In this document: piece after piece, positions 54,531 to 63,467 of the stretch | Layout of the letters: each line of letters begins with the position of its first letter | Position numbering within the stretch: position 1 is the first letter of the stretch | NCBI GenBank assembly: GCA_015693905.1 | Contig: CP065161.1 | Location: forward strand, 1,967,001-2,031,000 | DNA from: Rhodobacterales bacterium HKCCA1288 | GTDB lineage: Bacteria > Pseudomonadota > Alphaproteobacteria > Rhodobacterales > Rhodobacteraceae | DNA: 64,000 nt | Direction of reading: 5' to 3' | Notes under the pieces: model-generated | Told to the model about the DNA's origin: nothing | Seen by the model: the letters and a program-made list of their open reading frames with translations, nothing else | Databases searched by the model: none | Made by a program: the position numbers and the translations under genes

Positions 54531-54966
54531 CCAAGCCAAAAAATCTATATTTAACAAATTACTATGTAATCTTCACGGGCTAGGATCTACCCTTTTATTT
54601 ACTTTTTTCGAGAGCGTTCCGCCCGTGGCTTTGTGCTCTACATCTTTGCGGATACCGCTCAACCAATGTTGCTACCTTAAGTGGCAATTGGGAGCTCTGG
54701 ACGTATTTTTCTGGAATTGAGGCGGTCTCACGAATTAAATCGTCTTGGCGTCTATTTTCACAAATTTGAAATGATAGCGTTAACTAAGTTTAACATTGAA
54801 TTGGCACTTGGCCCCTGACCGAAGGACAGGGGATTTTTTTTCTGTCCTCGGATCATCGATCGCTTCAGTGCCTGACGCACTGATACTTTCATGCTGTGGG
54901 GGCAGGGCTGTGTTTAGTCCTAGCAAATAGGCGCATGCCTGCAGCGTTTCTGTTGGAGAAAAACAA
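54531..54966. other. AT-rich gene-poor leader upstream of ugp-type operon
   Basis: About 436 bases without a convincing gene. The first 270 bases are visibly richer in A+T than the flanks. A terminator-like hairpin with a T-tract lies at 54813-54841, and a second hairpin overlaps it. The remainder up to 54966 probably holds the promoter of the transporter operon, with GTTGGAG as ribosome site. The AT-rich part could be the degraded remains of an integrase region. Confidence 0.55.
54813..54841 (+). terminator. Terminator-like hairpin before the ugpB-like gene
   Basis: CCCCTG pairs with CAGGGG around ACCGAAGGA, then ATTTTTTT. A partly overlapping stem CCGA(A)GGACAG/CTGTCCTCGG (54820-54851) cannot form at the same time. 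Confidence 0.55.
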
Positions 54967-56268
54967 ATGAAACGTCTAATTTTGTCTGCTGCAACTGGTT
55001 TGGCGATGATGTCGACTGCCGCTGTTGCGCAAACTGAGATCACATTCTGGCACGCCATGGGTGGCGCTCTGGGTGAAACCGTCAACCAAATTGCTGAGGA
55101 TTTTAATGCAAGTCAGAGCGATTATGTGATCACCCCTGTTTTCAAGGGCACATACGAAGAAACGCTAACAGCAGGTATCGCAGCATTCCGTGCGGGCGAA
55201 CAGCCAAATATCCTTCAGGTGTTTGACGCAGGTGCAGCGACTGTGATCGCAGCGCAGGGCGCAACCGTTCCCGTTCAGGATTTGATGGAAGCCAATGGTG
55301 TGAACTTCGATATCGAAGATTACATCTCGGGTGTGCGGTATTTCTATGCGGACAGCGATGGCAAGATGATCGGGATGCCGTTCAACTCCTCCTCGCCTAT
55401 CATGTATTACAATGTTCAAGCCTTGGAGGCAGCAGGCGTCACCCCACCTGTCACTTGGGAAGAATTTCAAGATGTGACCGCACCAGCGCTGGTTGAAGCG
55501 GGTTACATTCCTTTGGCCCAATCTCACCTGCCTTGGATTTTTACTGAGAATTTCTTCTCACGTCACAACCTGCCCTTCGCGACCAACAACAATGGTTATG
55601 ATGGTATCGACACCCAGATCCTTGTGAACAACCCAGCAATTCGCGCACATTTCACTGCTCTGACTGACTGGCAAGAGCGCGGGTTCTTTGAATGGTATGG
55701 CACAGGTTGGGGCGATAACCAGACCCCATTCGAAGAGGGTAAGGTTGCGATTTGGCTTGGCTCTTCGGGGTCTTTCGGTGGCCTTTCGCAGCTTGATTTG
55801 CCATTTGATTTCTCGGCAGGTTTCTTGCCTTATTGGGAAGCTGTTACTACGGCGCCGACCCAGACCTTTATTGGTGGCGCGTCTTTGTTTGCAATGGCAG
55901 GCAAATCTGATGCCGAAAATGCGGCAACTGCAGCTTTCTTCGAGTATCTGACCTCGCCTGAGGTGCAGTATATGTGGCACCGCGAGACGGGTTATGTGCC
56001 AATCACCACTGCAGCCTACGACATGGCGAAAGCAGATGGCCATTACGATCGCTTCCCTGCAGCTGAGGTTGGCATTCAGCAGCTTTCTTTGCCATCGGGC
56101 GATAACACACGCGGCTACCGTATGGGCTTTTATGTTCAGATCCGTGATGTGATGAACCGTGAATATGGCCGCATCCTGACGGGCGAAACTTCTGTAGAAG
56201 ATGCGTTCAACGCAATTGAGACTGAAGCAAACGAACTTCTATCTCGTTTTGCGCAGACACAGGGTTAA
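54967..56268 (+). CDS. Sugar/glycerol-phosphate ABC transporter substrate-binding protein (UgpB-like)
   Basis: 433 residues, exported with a signal peptide (MKRLILSAATGLAMMSTAAVAQ, cleaved after AVAQ). The mature protein begins TEITFWHAMGGALGETV, a type II extracellular solute-binding (family 1) protein. The ligand-site segments IWLGSSGSFGG and NTRGYRMGFYVQIRDVMN resemble UgpB, which binds glycerol 3-phosphate and glycerophosphodiesters. The true ligand is not certain. First gene of the transporter operon; the 3' side carries a strong hairpin that could stabilise its message. Confidence 0.85.
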   Translation: MKRLILSAATGLAMMSTAAVAQTEITFWHAMGGALGETVNQIAEDFNASQSDYVITPVFKGTYEETLTAGIAAFRAGEQPNILQVFDAGAATVIAAQGATVPVQDLMEANGVNFDIEDYISGVRYFYADSDGKMIGMPFNSSSPIMYYNVQALEAAGVTPPVTWEEFQDVTAPALVEAGYIPLAQSHLPWIFTENFFSRHNLPFATNNNGYDGIDTQILVNNPAIRAHFTALTDWQERGFFEWYGTGWGDNQTPFEEGKVAIWLGSSGSFGGLSQLDLPFDFSAGFLPYWEAVTTAPTQTFIGGASLFAMAGKSDAENAATAAFFEYLTSPEVQYMWHRETGYVPITTAAYDMAKADGHYDRFPAAEVGIQQLSLPSGDNTRGYRMGFYVQIRDVMNREYGRILTGETSVEDAFNAIETEANELLSRFAQTQG

Positions 56269-56282
56269 TTCCTGACATTCCT

Positions 56283-56317
56283 CGGGACGGGCGCATTTTT
56301 GATGCGCCCGTTTCCCA
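56283..56317 (+). terminator. Intercistronic hairpin between binding-protein and permease genes
   Basis: CGGGCGCAT pairs with ATGCGCCCG around TTTTTG, flanked by GGGA and TTTCCC. Such stems after binding-protein genes usually protect or attenuate the message so that the binding protein is made in excess. Confidence 0.75.
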
Positions 56318-56333
56318 TTCGTGAGGTCATTTT

Positions 56334-57215
56334 ATGAAACGCGCACTTTTTTCAAATATCTGGCTGCCCGTTGCATTATTGCTGCCACAATTGGCCATTA
56401 TCGCGGTGTTCTTCTATTGGCCTGCAGGATACGCGGTGCAGTCATCCTTTTACCTACAAGACCCCTTTGGATTTGGCTCTAGTTTCGTAGGCTTGGGCAA
56501 TTATCAAAGCCTCTTTCGCAACAGCGAATATTTGAAAATTGCAAATTTCACAGTTTGGTTTACGGCGATTGTGACCTTCTTTTCACTCGCCATTGCGTTG
56601 GTCTTAGCGGTCAAAGCTGATCGCGTGATCCGTGGCGCAAAGACCTATCGCACGCTGTTGATGTGGGTCTATGCCGTGGCACCGCCCGTTGCGGGCTTCA
56701 TCGCGGTGATCATGTTCAACCAAAGCTGGGGGCCACTGACCGAATTTTTCGCTCTCTTTGGCTATCGATTTCAGGTCGGTGTGAATTTCAATGACACCGC
56801 CTTCGCAATGATCCTGACCTCAATTTGGAAGCAGGTTCCTGTCAATTTCATCTTTTTCCTCTCAGGTTTGCAATCCATTCCACGTTCTGTGCGGGAGGCG
56901 GCTTTGATTGATAATCGGTCTGCTTCAGGGCGGTTTTGGACAGTCACATTCCCACTGTTGGCACCGACTGGTTTTTTCCTGCTGATCATCAACATAACCT
57001 ACGCTTTATTCGATACGTTTGGGATCGTGGACACGGTTGTGAAGGGTGAGCCAGGCAACAATCCAATGACCCTCGTTTACAAGGTCTATGTCGATGGCTT
57101 CCGTGGCAATGATTTAGGTGGCTCATCCGCACAGTCGGTTGTGTTGATGGCCCTCGTTCTCGCGCTGACCTTCGTGCAATTTCGCTTGGTCGAGCGGCGC
57201 ATTCATTACACCTGA
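56334..57215 (+). CDS. Sugar ABC transporter permease (UgpA-like)
   Basis: 293 residues with six membrane helices. The EAA loop of the MalF/UgpA type is present: REAALIDNRSASGRFWTVTFPLL. The start follows a weak GAGG site. It would pair with the next permease to form the channel of the importer. Close to UgpA of the glycerol-phosphate system. Confidence 0.88.
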   Translation: MKRALFSNIWLPVALLLPQLAIIAVFFYWPAGYAVQSSFYLQDPFGFGSSFVGLGNYQSLFRNSEYLKIANFTVWFTAIVTFFSLAIALVLAVKADRVIRGAKTYRTLLMWVYAVAPPVAGFIAVIMFNQSWGPLTEFFALFGYRFQVGVNFNDTAFAMILTSIWKQVPVNFIFFLSGLQSIPRSVREAALIDNRSASGRFWTVTFPLLAPTGFFLLIINITYALFDTFGIVDTVVKGEPGNNPMTLVYKVYVDGFRGNDLGGSSAQSVVLMALVLALTFVQFRLVERRIHYT

Positions 57216-57225
57216 GGGCGGATCA

Positions 57226-58098
57226 ATGAAATTCTCACAAACACCCCTTAAGCGCATCCGTATCAGCACGGTCATGGATCATCTTGTTTTGATTTTAGGT
57301 GCGCTGTTCATGTTGGTGCCGATGCTGATGGTTTTGCAGTTGTCCAGTGTGCCTGATGTGGAGATCATCCAACGCGGTCCAAGCCTGCATATCGGGGATC
57401 AATTAGACGATAATTTTATCAAAGCCATGTTCGAGGCATCTGGTTTTTCGGGGGAAAACACAGGGCTTTCGATGTTGATGAACTCGTTCATCCTCGGAAT
57501 AGGATTTGCGATTGGCAAGATTGTTTTGGGGATGATGGCCGCCTATGCAATTGTCTATTTCCGCCTTCGGTTTGCAACCTTGGCTTTTTGGGCGATTTTT
57601 ACCACGCTGCTTTTGCCACTCGAGGTGCGAATCTTACCGTCCTATGAGATCGTGCAATCTTTGGGGATGCTAAACACTTATCAAGGTTTGATTGTTCCCT
57701 TGATCGCATCTGCCACGGCCACATTTTTCTTTCGGCAATTCTTTATGTCGGTTCCTGAAGAACTGGTTGAGGCCGCGCGTATTGACGGGGCGGGGCCCGT
57801 GAAATTCTTTGTCGATATCCTCGTGCCGCTGTCGCGAACAATGATTGCGGCAATGTTTATCATCATGTTCGTCTACGGGTGGAACCAATATCTCTGGCCC
57901 ACCATGATCACCACCGATGAGGATATGTATACGCTGGTTCGGGGGATCAAGCAGATCATCCAAGTCTTTGAAGGCACGAATTTGCCCGAATATGGGCGTG
58001 GCAATCTCTTGGCAATGATTGCAGTGATCCCGCCTGTTTTGATCGTAGTGTTTTTCCAAAGCTGGTTCGTCAAAGGCCTGACTGAAAGCGATAAATAA
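57226..58098 (+). CDS. Sugar ABC transporter permease (UgpE-like)
   Basis: 290 residues, six membrane helices. EAA loop: EELVEAARIDGAGPVKFFVD. GGGCGGATCA precedes the ATG, 11 bases after the previous stop. Forms the second half of the channel with the UgpA-like protein. Confidence 0.9.
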   Translation: MKFSQTPLKRIRISTVMDHLVLILGALFMLVPMLMVLQLSSVPDVEIIQRGPSLHIGDQLDDNFIKAMFEASGFSGENTGLSMLMNSFILGIGFAIGKIVLGMMAAYAIVYFRLRFATLAFWAIFTTLLLPLEVRILPSYEIVQSLGMLNTYQGLIVPLIASATATFFFRQFFMSVPEELVEAARIDGAGPVKFFVDILVPLSRTMIAAMFIIMFVYGWNQYLWPTMITTDEDMYTLVRGIKQIIQVFEGTNLPEYGRGNLLAMIAVIPPVLIVVFFQSWFVKGLTESDK

Positions 58099-58110
58099 GG
58101 GAATAAAAGA

Positions 58111-59157
58111 ATGGCTCATGTCCATTTTGAAGCAGTTCAGAAAATTTACGCCAATGGGTTTGAGGCAGTCAAACCTGCAAGCTTTACAATCACTGATGGT
58201 GAATTTGTGGTTTTGGTTGGCCCGTCTGGATGTGGCAAATCAACAATGCTGCGGATGATTGCAGGTCTTGAAGAAATCTCAAGCGGTGTGCTGCGCATCG
58301 CGGATCGCGTTGTAAATGATATTGATCCTGCAGATCGTGACATTGCGATGGTTTTCCAAAACTATGCGCTCTATCCGCATATGACTGTGCGCAATAATAT
58401 CGGCTACGGCCTCAAAAACCGAGCAGTGCCGCGTGATGTGATCGCAAAAAAAGTAGATGAGGCAGCAAGCATGCTGAACCTCACCGAGTATTTGGATCGC
58501 AAGCCAAGCCAACTGTCAGGTGGCCAGCGTCAGCGCGTTGCAATGGGACGCGCGATTGTGCGTGACCCCGCGCTGTTCCTGTTCGATGAACCTTTGTCAA
58601 ACCTCGATGCTAAATTGCGCAATCAAATGCGCATCGAGATTAAGGCCCTACAACGCCGCCTTGGCGTGACGTCTGTCTATGTGACCCATGATCAAGTCGA
58701 GGCTATGACAATGGCTGATCGTATAATCGTCATGAACGGTGGTGTTATCGAACAAATTGGCACGCCTGCTGAGATTTACAAAAACCCTGCCTCTACCTTT
58801 GTTGCGTCCTTCATGGGGGCGCCGCCCATGAACCTGTTGCAGGTGACGCGCGAAGGGACAGGCCTGCGTCTCGCTGATCAGGTTTTGAACATTGCCGCAA
58901 CTGACATTGATGAAACAGTGACCTTGGGCATCCGTCCCGAGGACATCGTGCCAGACCCAAATGGATCTTTGTCGATCCATGTGGACATAATTGAAGAACT
59001 AGGCGCGCATCGCTTGCTGCATGGGCGCTTGGATGAACAACCCATCACGGTTCATGTGCCAAAAGACCATGATGTCATGACGGGGGTATCGCGCTTTTCG
59101 ATGCCACTCCATGCGGTGTCTTTGTTTGACGCAAAATCGGGGCTGAGACTGTCATGA
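58111..59157 (+). CDS. ABC transporter ATP-binding protein (UgpC-like)
   Basis: 348 residues. Walker A is [19 protein letters not shown], the Q-loop lies in [13 protein letters not shown], signature [14 protein letters not shown], Walker [13 protein letters not shown], and the H-loop [11 protein letters not shown]. The C-terminal TOBE regulatory domain follows. A MalK/UgpC-type ATPase that powers the importer. GGGAATAAAAGA leads to the ATG. The 3' end overlaps the next gene. Confidence 0.93.
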   Translation: MAHVHFEAVQKIYANGFEAVKPASFTITDGEFVVLVGPSGCGKSTMLRMIAGLEEISSGVLRIADRVVNDIDPADRDIAMVFQNYALYPHMTVRNNIGYGLKNRAVPRDVIAKKVDEAASMLNLTEYLDRKPSQLSGGQRQRVAMGRAIVRDPALFLFDEPLSNLDAKLRNQMRIEIKALQRRLGVTSVYVTHDQVEAMTMADRIIVMNGGVIEQIGTPAEIYKNPASTFVASFMGAPPMNLLQVTREGTGLRLADQVLNIAATDIDETVTLGIRPEDIVPDPNGSLSIHVDIIEELGAHRLLHGRLDEQPITVHVPKDHDVMTGVSRFSMPLHAVSLFDAKSGLRLS

Positions 59158-60171
59158 TGATTGTGTCAGAATTGCCCATTATCGAGGAGCAAATGCGCAC
59201 CCGTATTCTGCGTGCGCCCAAGACGCGGCAGGCCCATATCGAGTTGCTGAGCCAAATTGAGGTGATGAATTCTGTCGAACTCGGCGGGATTGCGGCATCC
59301 TCAAAGTTACCTGCGCAAATATCGGTTGTTGCATGGAACCTTGAGCGTTGTTTGTTCCCCGAACAATCAGCCGCCCATCTTGCGCCTTTTGCTCCTGACT
59401 TGGTTCTGCTCTCAGAGATGGATTGTGGTATGGCCCGCACCGCGCAGCGCCATACAACCGCCGAAATGGCAAAAGAAATGGGCATGGCCTACGCCTATGG
59501 GGTTGAATTCTTCGAAATGGGATTGGGCGGTGAAACTGAGCTGCCCTATTGCGAGGATACCGAAAACGCGCGCGGATGGCATGGAAAACGCCATTTTATC
59601 ACGTGCGCCTATGACACGGGTCGCCATGCTGCGCCTTGACAGTCATGGTCATTGGTTTGTCACAGGCCCAAATGTTGATCCAAACCAACCGCGCGTTGGG
59701 GGGCGTATGGCGCTTCTAGCTGTGATTGAAACCGATGCAGGCCCGATTTGTGCTGTCTCCACCCATTTGGAAAGCAATGCAGATGGTAAGCATCGAATGG
59801 CGCAATTCGCGCATCTCTTGGATGCGATTGATGATTTTGCGCCTGATCTGCCTGTGGTGATTGGTGGGGATTTGAACACAGGTAATCACATGCCACCCGA
59901 CTTTGCGTGGCAGCGGGAAGGATTGTTCGATCTTGCGCGGTCGCAAGGCTATTCATGGGATATCAACCCAGAAGGGGACACCACGCGCCCAAGTTTGCTG
60001 ACCCCCCATCCGACAAGAAAAATGAAGCTCGATTGGTTTGCTTTGCGTGGCATGCGGGGCGAGGGCGGACGCATCATTCCATCCGTTACACAAGAGGGCG
60101 ATGTTTTGTCAGATCACGATGCCATTTGGTGCAGAGTGCATCCCTATGCGAGCAAAGGAGCGCAGTCATGA
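59154..60171 (+). pseudogene. Endonuclease/exonuclease/phosphatase-family gene, frameshifted
   Basis: The first part (59154 to about 59584) encodes VVAWNLERCLFPEQSAAHL, LVLLSEMDCGMART and stops being family-like after GWHG. The second part, one frame on, continues NAILSRAPM, CAVSTHLESNADGKHRM, VIGGDLNTGNHM and the closing LSDHDAIW. The frames join if the AAAA run at 59585-59588 had three A (GGAAAC giving G-N). All catalytic motifs of the EEP family would then be present, 338 residues or so. Either a recent mutation or a sequence error. Coupled to the ATPase gene upstream and to the isomerase downstream (ATGA). Confidence 0.8.
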
Positions 60172-61016
60172 CGCTTTCCACGATTGGTGTGGCCGTAACC
60201 CGTGACGGCTTCGATCACTTGAAGGATTGGATTTGTAGCGAAGATCGTCCCATTGAAATTCAAGACTTCGTTGCGCCTGATCTTATTGCGGGGGATTGTT
60301 CTGCAATTATAGCACATTACAAAAGCGCGCTTTCAGAGCATAAGGGGCATCGTGGGATCCATGGCCCATTTTTTGGTTTGGATTTGGCAAATCCAGATTA
60401 CGATATGAGAAAACTGGTGCAGCAGCGGCTTTTGAAAGGCTTAGAGATCGCTGAGGCCCTGTCGGCAAAACATATGGTTGTTCACAGCCCGTTTTCTTAT
60501 TGGGATTTGCTCAATCGTTATAATTACCCAAATTCCATTCCATCCATGAATGCAGCAGCAGCAGACTGTCTTGCTGGCATCTTGCCGCGCGCAGCAGATA
60601 TTGGGTGTGATCTTGTCATCGAGAATATTGAAGACACAGACCCGACCATGCGTGTAGCGCTTGTTCAGGAAATCGGGCATCCGAACCTAAAGGTGTCAAT
60701 TGACACAGGACACGCCGATTTGGCGCATGGTCAATTTACTGCGCCGCCTGTGGTCGATTTTATAGCCGCAGCGGCAGGTTATTTGGGTCATGTTCATCTT
60801 CAAGATGCAGATGGTTACTCAGATCGCCATTGGCACCCTGGACAGGGACGGCTGAATTGGCAGCCTCTTTTACAAGCGATTGATGCCCTTGATGAAACCC
60901 CTCATCTAATCATTGAAGTGCGTGATGATATGGCCCGCATTCCTCATACCGCACGTTGGCTGGGCGACCTTGCTAGGTCAAGTCTGCTAACCCCACCAAC
61001 CCTGTCAATTAAGTAG
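60168..61016 (+). CDS. Sugar phosphate isomerase/epimerase (xylose isomerase-like TIM barrel)
   Basis: 282 residues from ATG 60168, which overlaps the TGA of the EEP gene and has AAAGGAG before it. Family markers of the AP-endonuclease-2 type TIM barrel are seen: GIHGPFFGLDLANPDY, VVHSPFSYWDLL, LVIENIEDTDPTMRVALVQE, LKVSIDTGHADLAHG and GHVHLQDADGYSDRHWHPGQG. These place metal ligands (Glu, Asp, His). The reaction is unknown; in this operon it probably acts on the imported substrate after the phosphatase step. The last gene of the transporter operon. Confidence 0.88.
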   Translation: MTLSTIGVAVTRDGFDHLKDWICSEDRPIEIQDFVAPDLIAGDCSAIIAHYKSALSEHKGHRGIHGPFFGLDLANPDYDMRKLVQQRLLKGLEIAEALSAKHMVVHSPFSYWDLLNRYNYPNSIPSMNAAAADCLAGILPRAADIGCDLVIENIEDTDPTMRVALVQEIGHPNLKVSIDTGHADLAHGQFTAPPVVDFIAAAAGYLGHVHLQDADGYSDRHWHPGQGRLNWQPLLQAIDALDETPHLIIEVRDDMARIPHTARWLGDLARSSLLTPPTLSIK

Positions 61017-61208
61017 TTGGCCAGGTTGGCAGGGTTGGCAAGTATCTTCAGGACGTTGCCATCAACGCGTCACGCTGATCTTTCTCGACCAATCCTCGCT
61101 CAATTAGCTTGGCGACCGCCCGAGAGACCGATCCTTTATCTGTGTCCAGGGCGTCAACGATTGCCTTTTGCATGCATCTTGGATGCTGCTTGATGAAGGC
61201 GTGGCATT

Positions 61209-61227
61209 TCCCTTCAGCGGCGCCACT
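61209..61227 (+). repeat. Putative attR: second copy of the tRNA-Thr 3' end
   Basis: TCCCTTCAGCGGCGCCACT matches 54512-54530 in 18 of 19 positions. No other tRNA part is present, so it is the displaced 3' end expected at the far side of a tRNA-integrated element. Confidence 0.7.
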
Positions 61228-61253
61228 TTTTGGCAAATTATCACGAAATATCA

Positions 61254-61279
61254 GTATATTGGCCAGATGGCCAATATAC
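61254..61279. repeat. 11-bp perfect inverted repeat
   Basis: GTATATTGGCC-AGAT-GGCCAATATAC, two 11-bp arms and a 4-base spacer. It lies 27 bases from the att repeat and overlaps the first codons of the HTH fragment. An operator or a cruciform-forming site are both possible. Confidence 0.6.
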
Positions 61280-61361
61280 ATGTCTTCCCCATTTACACCG
61301 CTATTGGATGCTCAGCATGCCGCTTCTGTGCTTTTGGGTGCTGGCTGGCGCTTTCGTGCCG

Positions 61362-61757
61362 TTATTCGACCCGTGCCCATTCGCCACCATTGCGGCAGAT
61401 CAGGCCGCCTAAGACGCAGCCGTTAACAGTGATCTGGTTCGTGGCCAATTCAAGCCGCGACATATATTCTTTATCACGATCAGGCGCGTAGATGCGTCCC
61501 TCATAGGCGCCATTGGCCGCAGGGGTTAGATCCCAGACAATCATGGTGCCAATCGTGTCGGGCGTAATGGCTTGGCCTGCGCTGTTTTCGGCGCGCTCCA
61601 ATCTTCCGCAATAGGCCGCATCGCAGGCGCTAATTCGGATATAGCCAACATCGCCATGATCATCGGGCGCGGTGCGCCACAGCCCCTCGATCGGGTCAGC
61701 CGAAGCTGCGCCTGTGGCCAAAAGAAAGATCATTGTCGCTTGTTTAAGATATTTCAT
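61362..61757 (-). CDS. DUF2147 domain-containing exported protein
   Basis: 131 residues. A signal peptide (MKYLKQATMIFLLATGAASA) precedes the mature domain that starts DPIEGLWRTAPDDHGDVG, the family hallmark, with the cysteine pair CDAAYCGRLER and an end GCVLGGLICRNGGEW. A small beta-barrel, periplasmic, unknown function. Downstream of the dioxygenase gene by about 40 bp and in the same direction. Confidence 0.88.
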   Translation of the reverse strand: MKYLKQATMIFLLATGAASADPIEGLWRTAPDDHGDVGYIRISACDAAYCGRLERAENSAGQAITPDTIGTMIVWDLTPAANGAYEGRIYAPDRDKEYMSRLELATNQITVNGCVLGGLICRNGGEWARVE

Positions 61758-61799
61758 GTTGGGAAGTCTCCTAAGGCTAAAGGTGGGGCTCTGCGCGCG

Positions 61800-62660
61800 T
61801 CATACGCTGCCCATTCCGATAAAGAGTTGGCGGTTTGTATCTACGATCTCACGCCGGCCATGCATCACGCGGGTGTTGTCCAAGACGGCGATATCGCCAT
61901 CTTGCCAGTTGATCTCGTGGGTATGCGTCTCAGCCAATTCAGCCAATTGGCCAATTTCCTCTGCGCTGACCACATCATCTGCTGCGAAGTAATAGCGCGG
62001 GGGGGCATAGTTGTGAGATGGGCCAAGCACCGCATTGGCAAAGCCCTGACCCCCAGACAGGTTTGAGGGGCGCACTGGCGATACGGTCAGGCGGTAAGTC
62101 ATCCCGCCATCTTCCAAGAGGTCAAAATCTTGGTTTGGAATAAAGGTGCGGAATTCCTCAATATGACGGTCGGTCACTTCGTCAGGGCTGGAAATCGCGG
62201 GATGCTCGTTAGCAAGATAGCGTTTCCAAAGAGCCTCAGGCAAATAGCGTTCAACCACCATCGGTTGTTGCCAACGGGCTTTTTGATCCTGGGTCATGCC
62301 TTCAAACACGGCGCGCCCGTCACAAATTGTTGTTTGCGAGCCTTCAAAGGCGGCGATTGGGCTGTAGAAGGCAACAATATCTGGGCAAACAGGTGTGTTG
62401 CCGTTTTCCGTATGCAGACCGATAGGCCCCGTGCCTGCATCAACCTTTTGCGTGTTTTTGTCGCCATACTCGCGGGCGGGGTCAAACGTGATCTTCTTGC
62501 ACAAGGCGGTCGTGAGGGCACTGAATTTGGACATATCAGCGGCAAACCCGCGGAGAATGACCCACCCGTCACGGGTGAGATCTTCGCGCAGCTGTGTCAG
62601 AACAGCTGGGTCGGTGAGGGTTTGCGCCTCGGCTGTGGGGCGGATGATATTATAGCTCAT
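61800..62660 (-). CDS. TauD/TfdA-type Fe(II)/2-oxoglutarate-dependent oxygenase
   Basis: 286 residues. The iron ligands read GLHTENGN (H83, E85, the HxE variant of HxD) and VMHGRREI (H267), with R277 in NRQLFIG as the 2-oxoglutarate arginine. The HxE form and the sequence around it resemble biosynthetic members (clavaminate-synthase-like) more than taurine dioxygenase. The ATG follows the SDR stop by three bases with AAAAGG in front. Probably hydroxylates or desaturates the product of the operon; the substrate is unknown. Confidence 0.87.
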   Translation of the reverse strand: MSYNIIRPTAEAQTLTDPAVLTQLREDLTRDGWVILRGFAADMSKFSALTTALCKKITFDPAREYGDKNTQKVDAGTGPIGLHTENGNTPVCPDIVAFYSPIAAFEGSQTTICDGRAVFEGMTQDQKARWQQPMVVERYLPEALWKRYLANEHPAISSPDEVTDRHIEEFRTFIPNQDFDLLEDGGMTYRLTVSPVRPSNLSGGQGFANAVLGPSHNYAPPRYYFAADDVVSAEEIGQLAELAETHTHEINWQDGDIAVLDNTRVMHGRREIVDTNRQLFIGMGSV

Positions 62661-62663
62661 GGA

Positions 62664-63467
62664 TCATACCTTTTCGTTTTCTGACGGCACATAGGGCAAG
62701 GGATGCGTGGGGATCCGTTTGGACTGCTTGATAAGGGCGTTATCCACCACCGTGGGAATGAGCGCATTGAGCCCTGCAAAAATCCGTTCAGCCATGCCTG
62801 GGTAAACAGTGCTGCGCCGTTTGGTGATGCCGCGCCATGCTTTGCGCGCGACTTGTTCGGGACTATCTAATTTCATCTCAAAGGGTGCGATGAGGTGGTC
62901 AAATTGCGATTGCGCTGGTGTCCGTGTGGCGCGCGGCGCGATATAGCTGACGGTGATGGAATATTCCTCTAATTCGCGGCGAAGTGCATCGGACAGGCCG
63001 CGCAAGGCAAATTTGCTTGCGGAATAGCTTGTGAAATAAGGAAAAGCGATCATCCCAAACATTGAGCCGATATTGGCGATATGCCCTTTACGGCGCGCCA
63101 AGGCAGGGATCAGATCGCGCGTGAGCAAAATCGGTGCGATTAGGTTTGTCTCCATCACGCGCGCAATGTCGTGATCTTGTTGATCGGTGATCCGTCCTAC
63201 GCTGAGACAACCTGCATTGTTGATCAGCAGATCCAACCCATCCCCGATTGCATCACAGATACGAAGGCGATCTTCGGAACGGGTGATGTCTGCATCGACC
63301 ACAACTACGGAAACGCCCGTGATCTGTGCCGCTGTTTCCTCAAGTGCAGAAAGACGGCGACCAACCAAAACCAAATCGTAGCCTGCTCGCCCCGCTTCGA
63401 GGGCAAGGGCGCGGCCAATGCCAGAACCTGCGCCTGTGATGACAGCCAAGGGTGGATGGGACGACAT
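62664..63467 (-). CDS. Short-chain dehydrogenase/reductase
   Basis: 267 residues from ATG 63467, which overlaps the stop of the upstream gene (TAATG). NAD(P) motif TGAGSGIG at 11-18, NNAG at 83-86, and the catalytic S135, Y148 and K152 (SYSASKF) are all present. The C-terminal part (about 190-267) is longer and more basic than in typical SDRs and ends in a helical tail. The upstream in-frame extension to 63764 is inside the previous gene and is not coding. Part of the three-gene operon. Confidence 0.9.
   Translation of the reverse strand: MSSHPPLAVITGAGSGIGRALALEAGRAGYDLVLVGRRLSALEETAAQITGVSVVVVDADITRSEDRLRICDAIGDGLDLLINNAGCLSVGRITDQQDHDIARVMETNLIAPILLTRDLIPALARRKGHIANIGSMFGMIAFPYFTSYSASKFALRGLSDALRRELEEYSITVSYIAPRATRTPAQSQFDHLIAPFEMKLDSPEQVARKAWRGITKRRSTVYPGMAERIFAGLNALIPTVVDNALIKQSKRIPTHPLPYVPSENEKV

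Larger units (their letters stand above)
61048..61281 (-). pseudogene. Short helix-turn-helix fragment (MarR-like), probably a remnant
   Basis: 77 codons. The part MQKAIVDALDTDKGSVSRAV with KLIERGLVEKDQRDAL forms a winged-helix DNA-binding segment of MarR type, far shorter than a whole regulator. The N-terminal codons read across the tRNA-derived repeat and the palindrome, which suggests the start is artificial. It may be what is left of an element-borne regulator. Confidence 0.4.
61017..61361. other. Right boundary region of the integrated segment
   Basis: A 345-base stretch between the isomerase and DUF2147 genes. It holds the helix-turn-helix remnant on the minus strand, the second copy of the tRNA 3' end and an 11-bp palindrome (below). 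A CCAGGTTGGCAGGGTTGGCA repeat-like stretch follows the isomerase stop. No other gene is supported. Confidence 0.6.
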
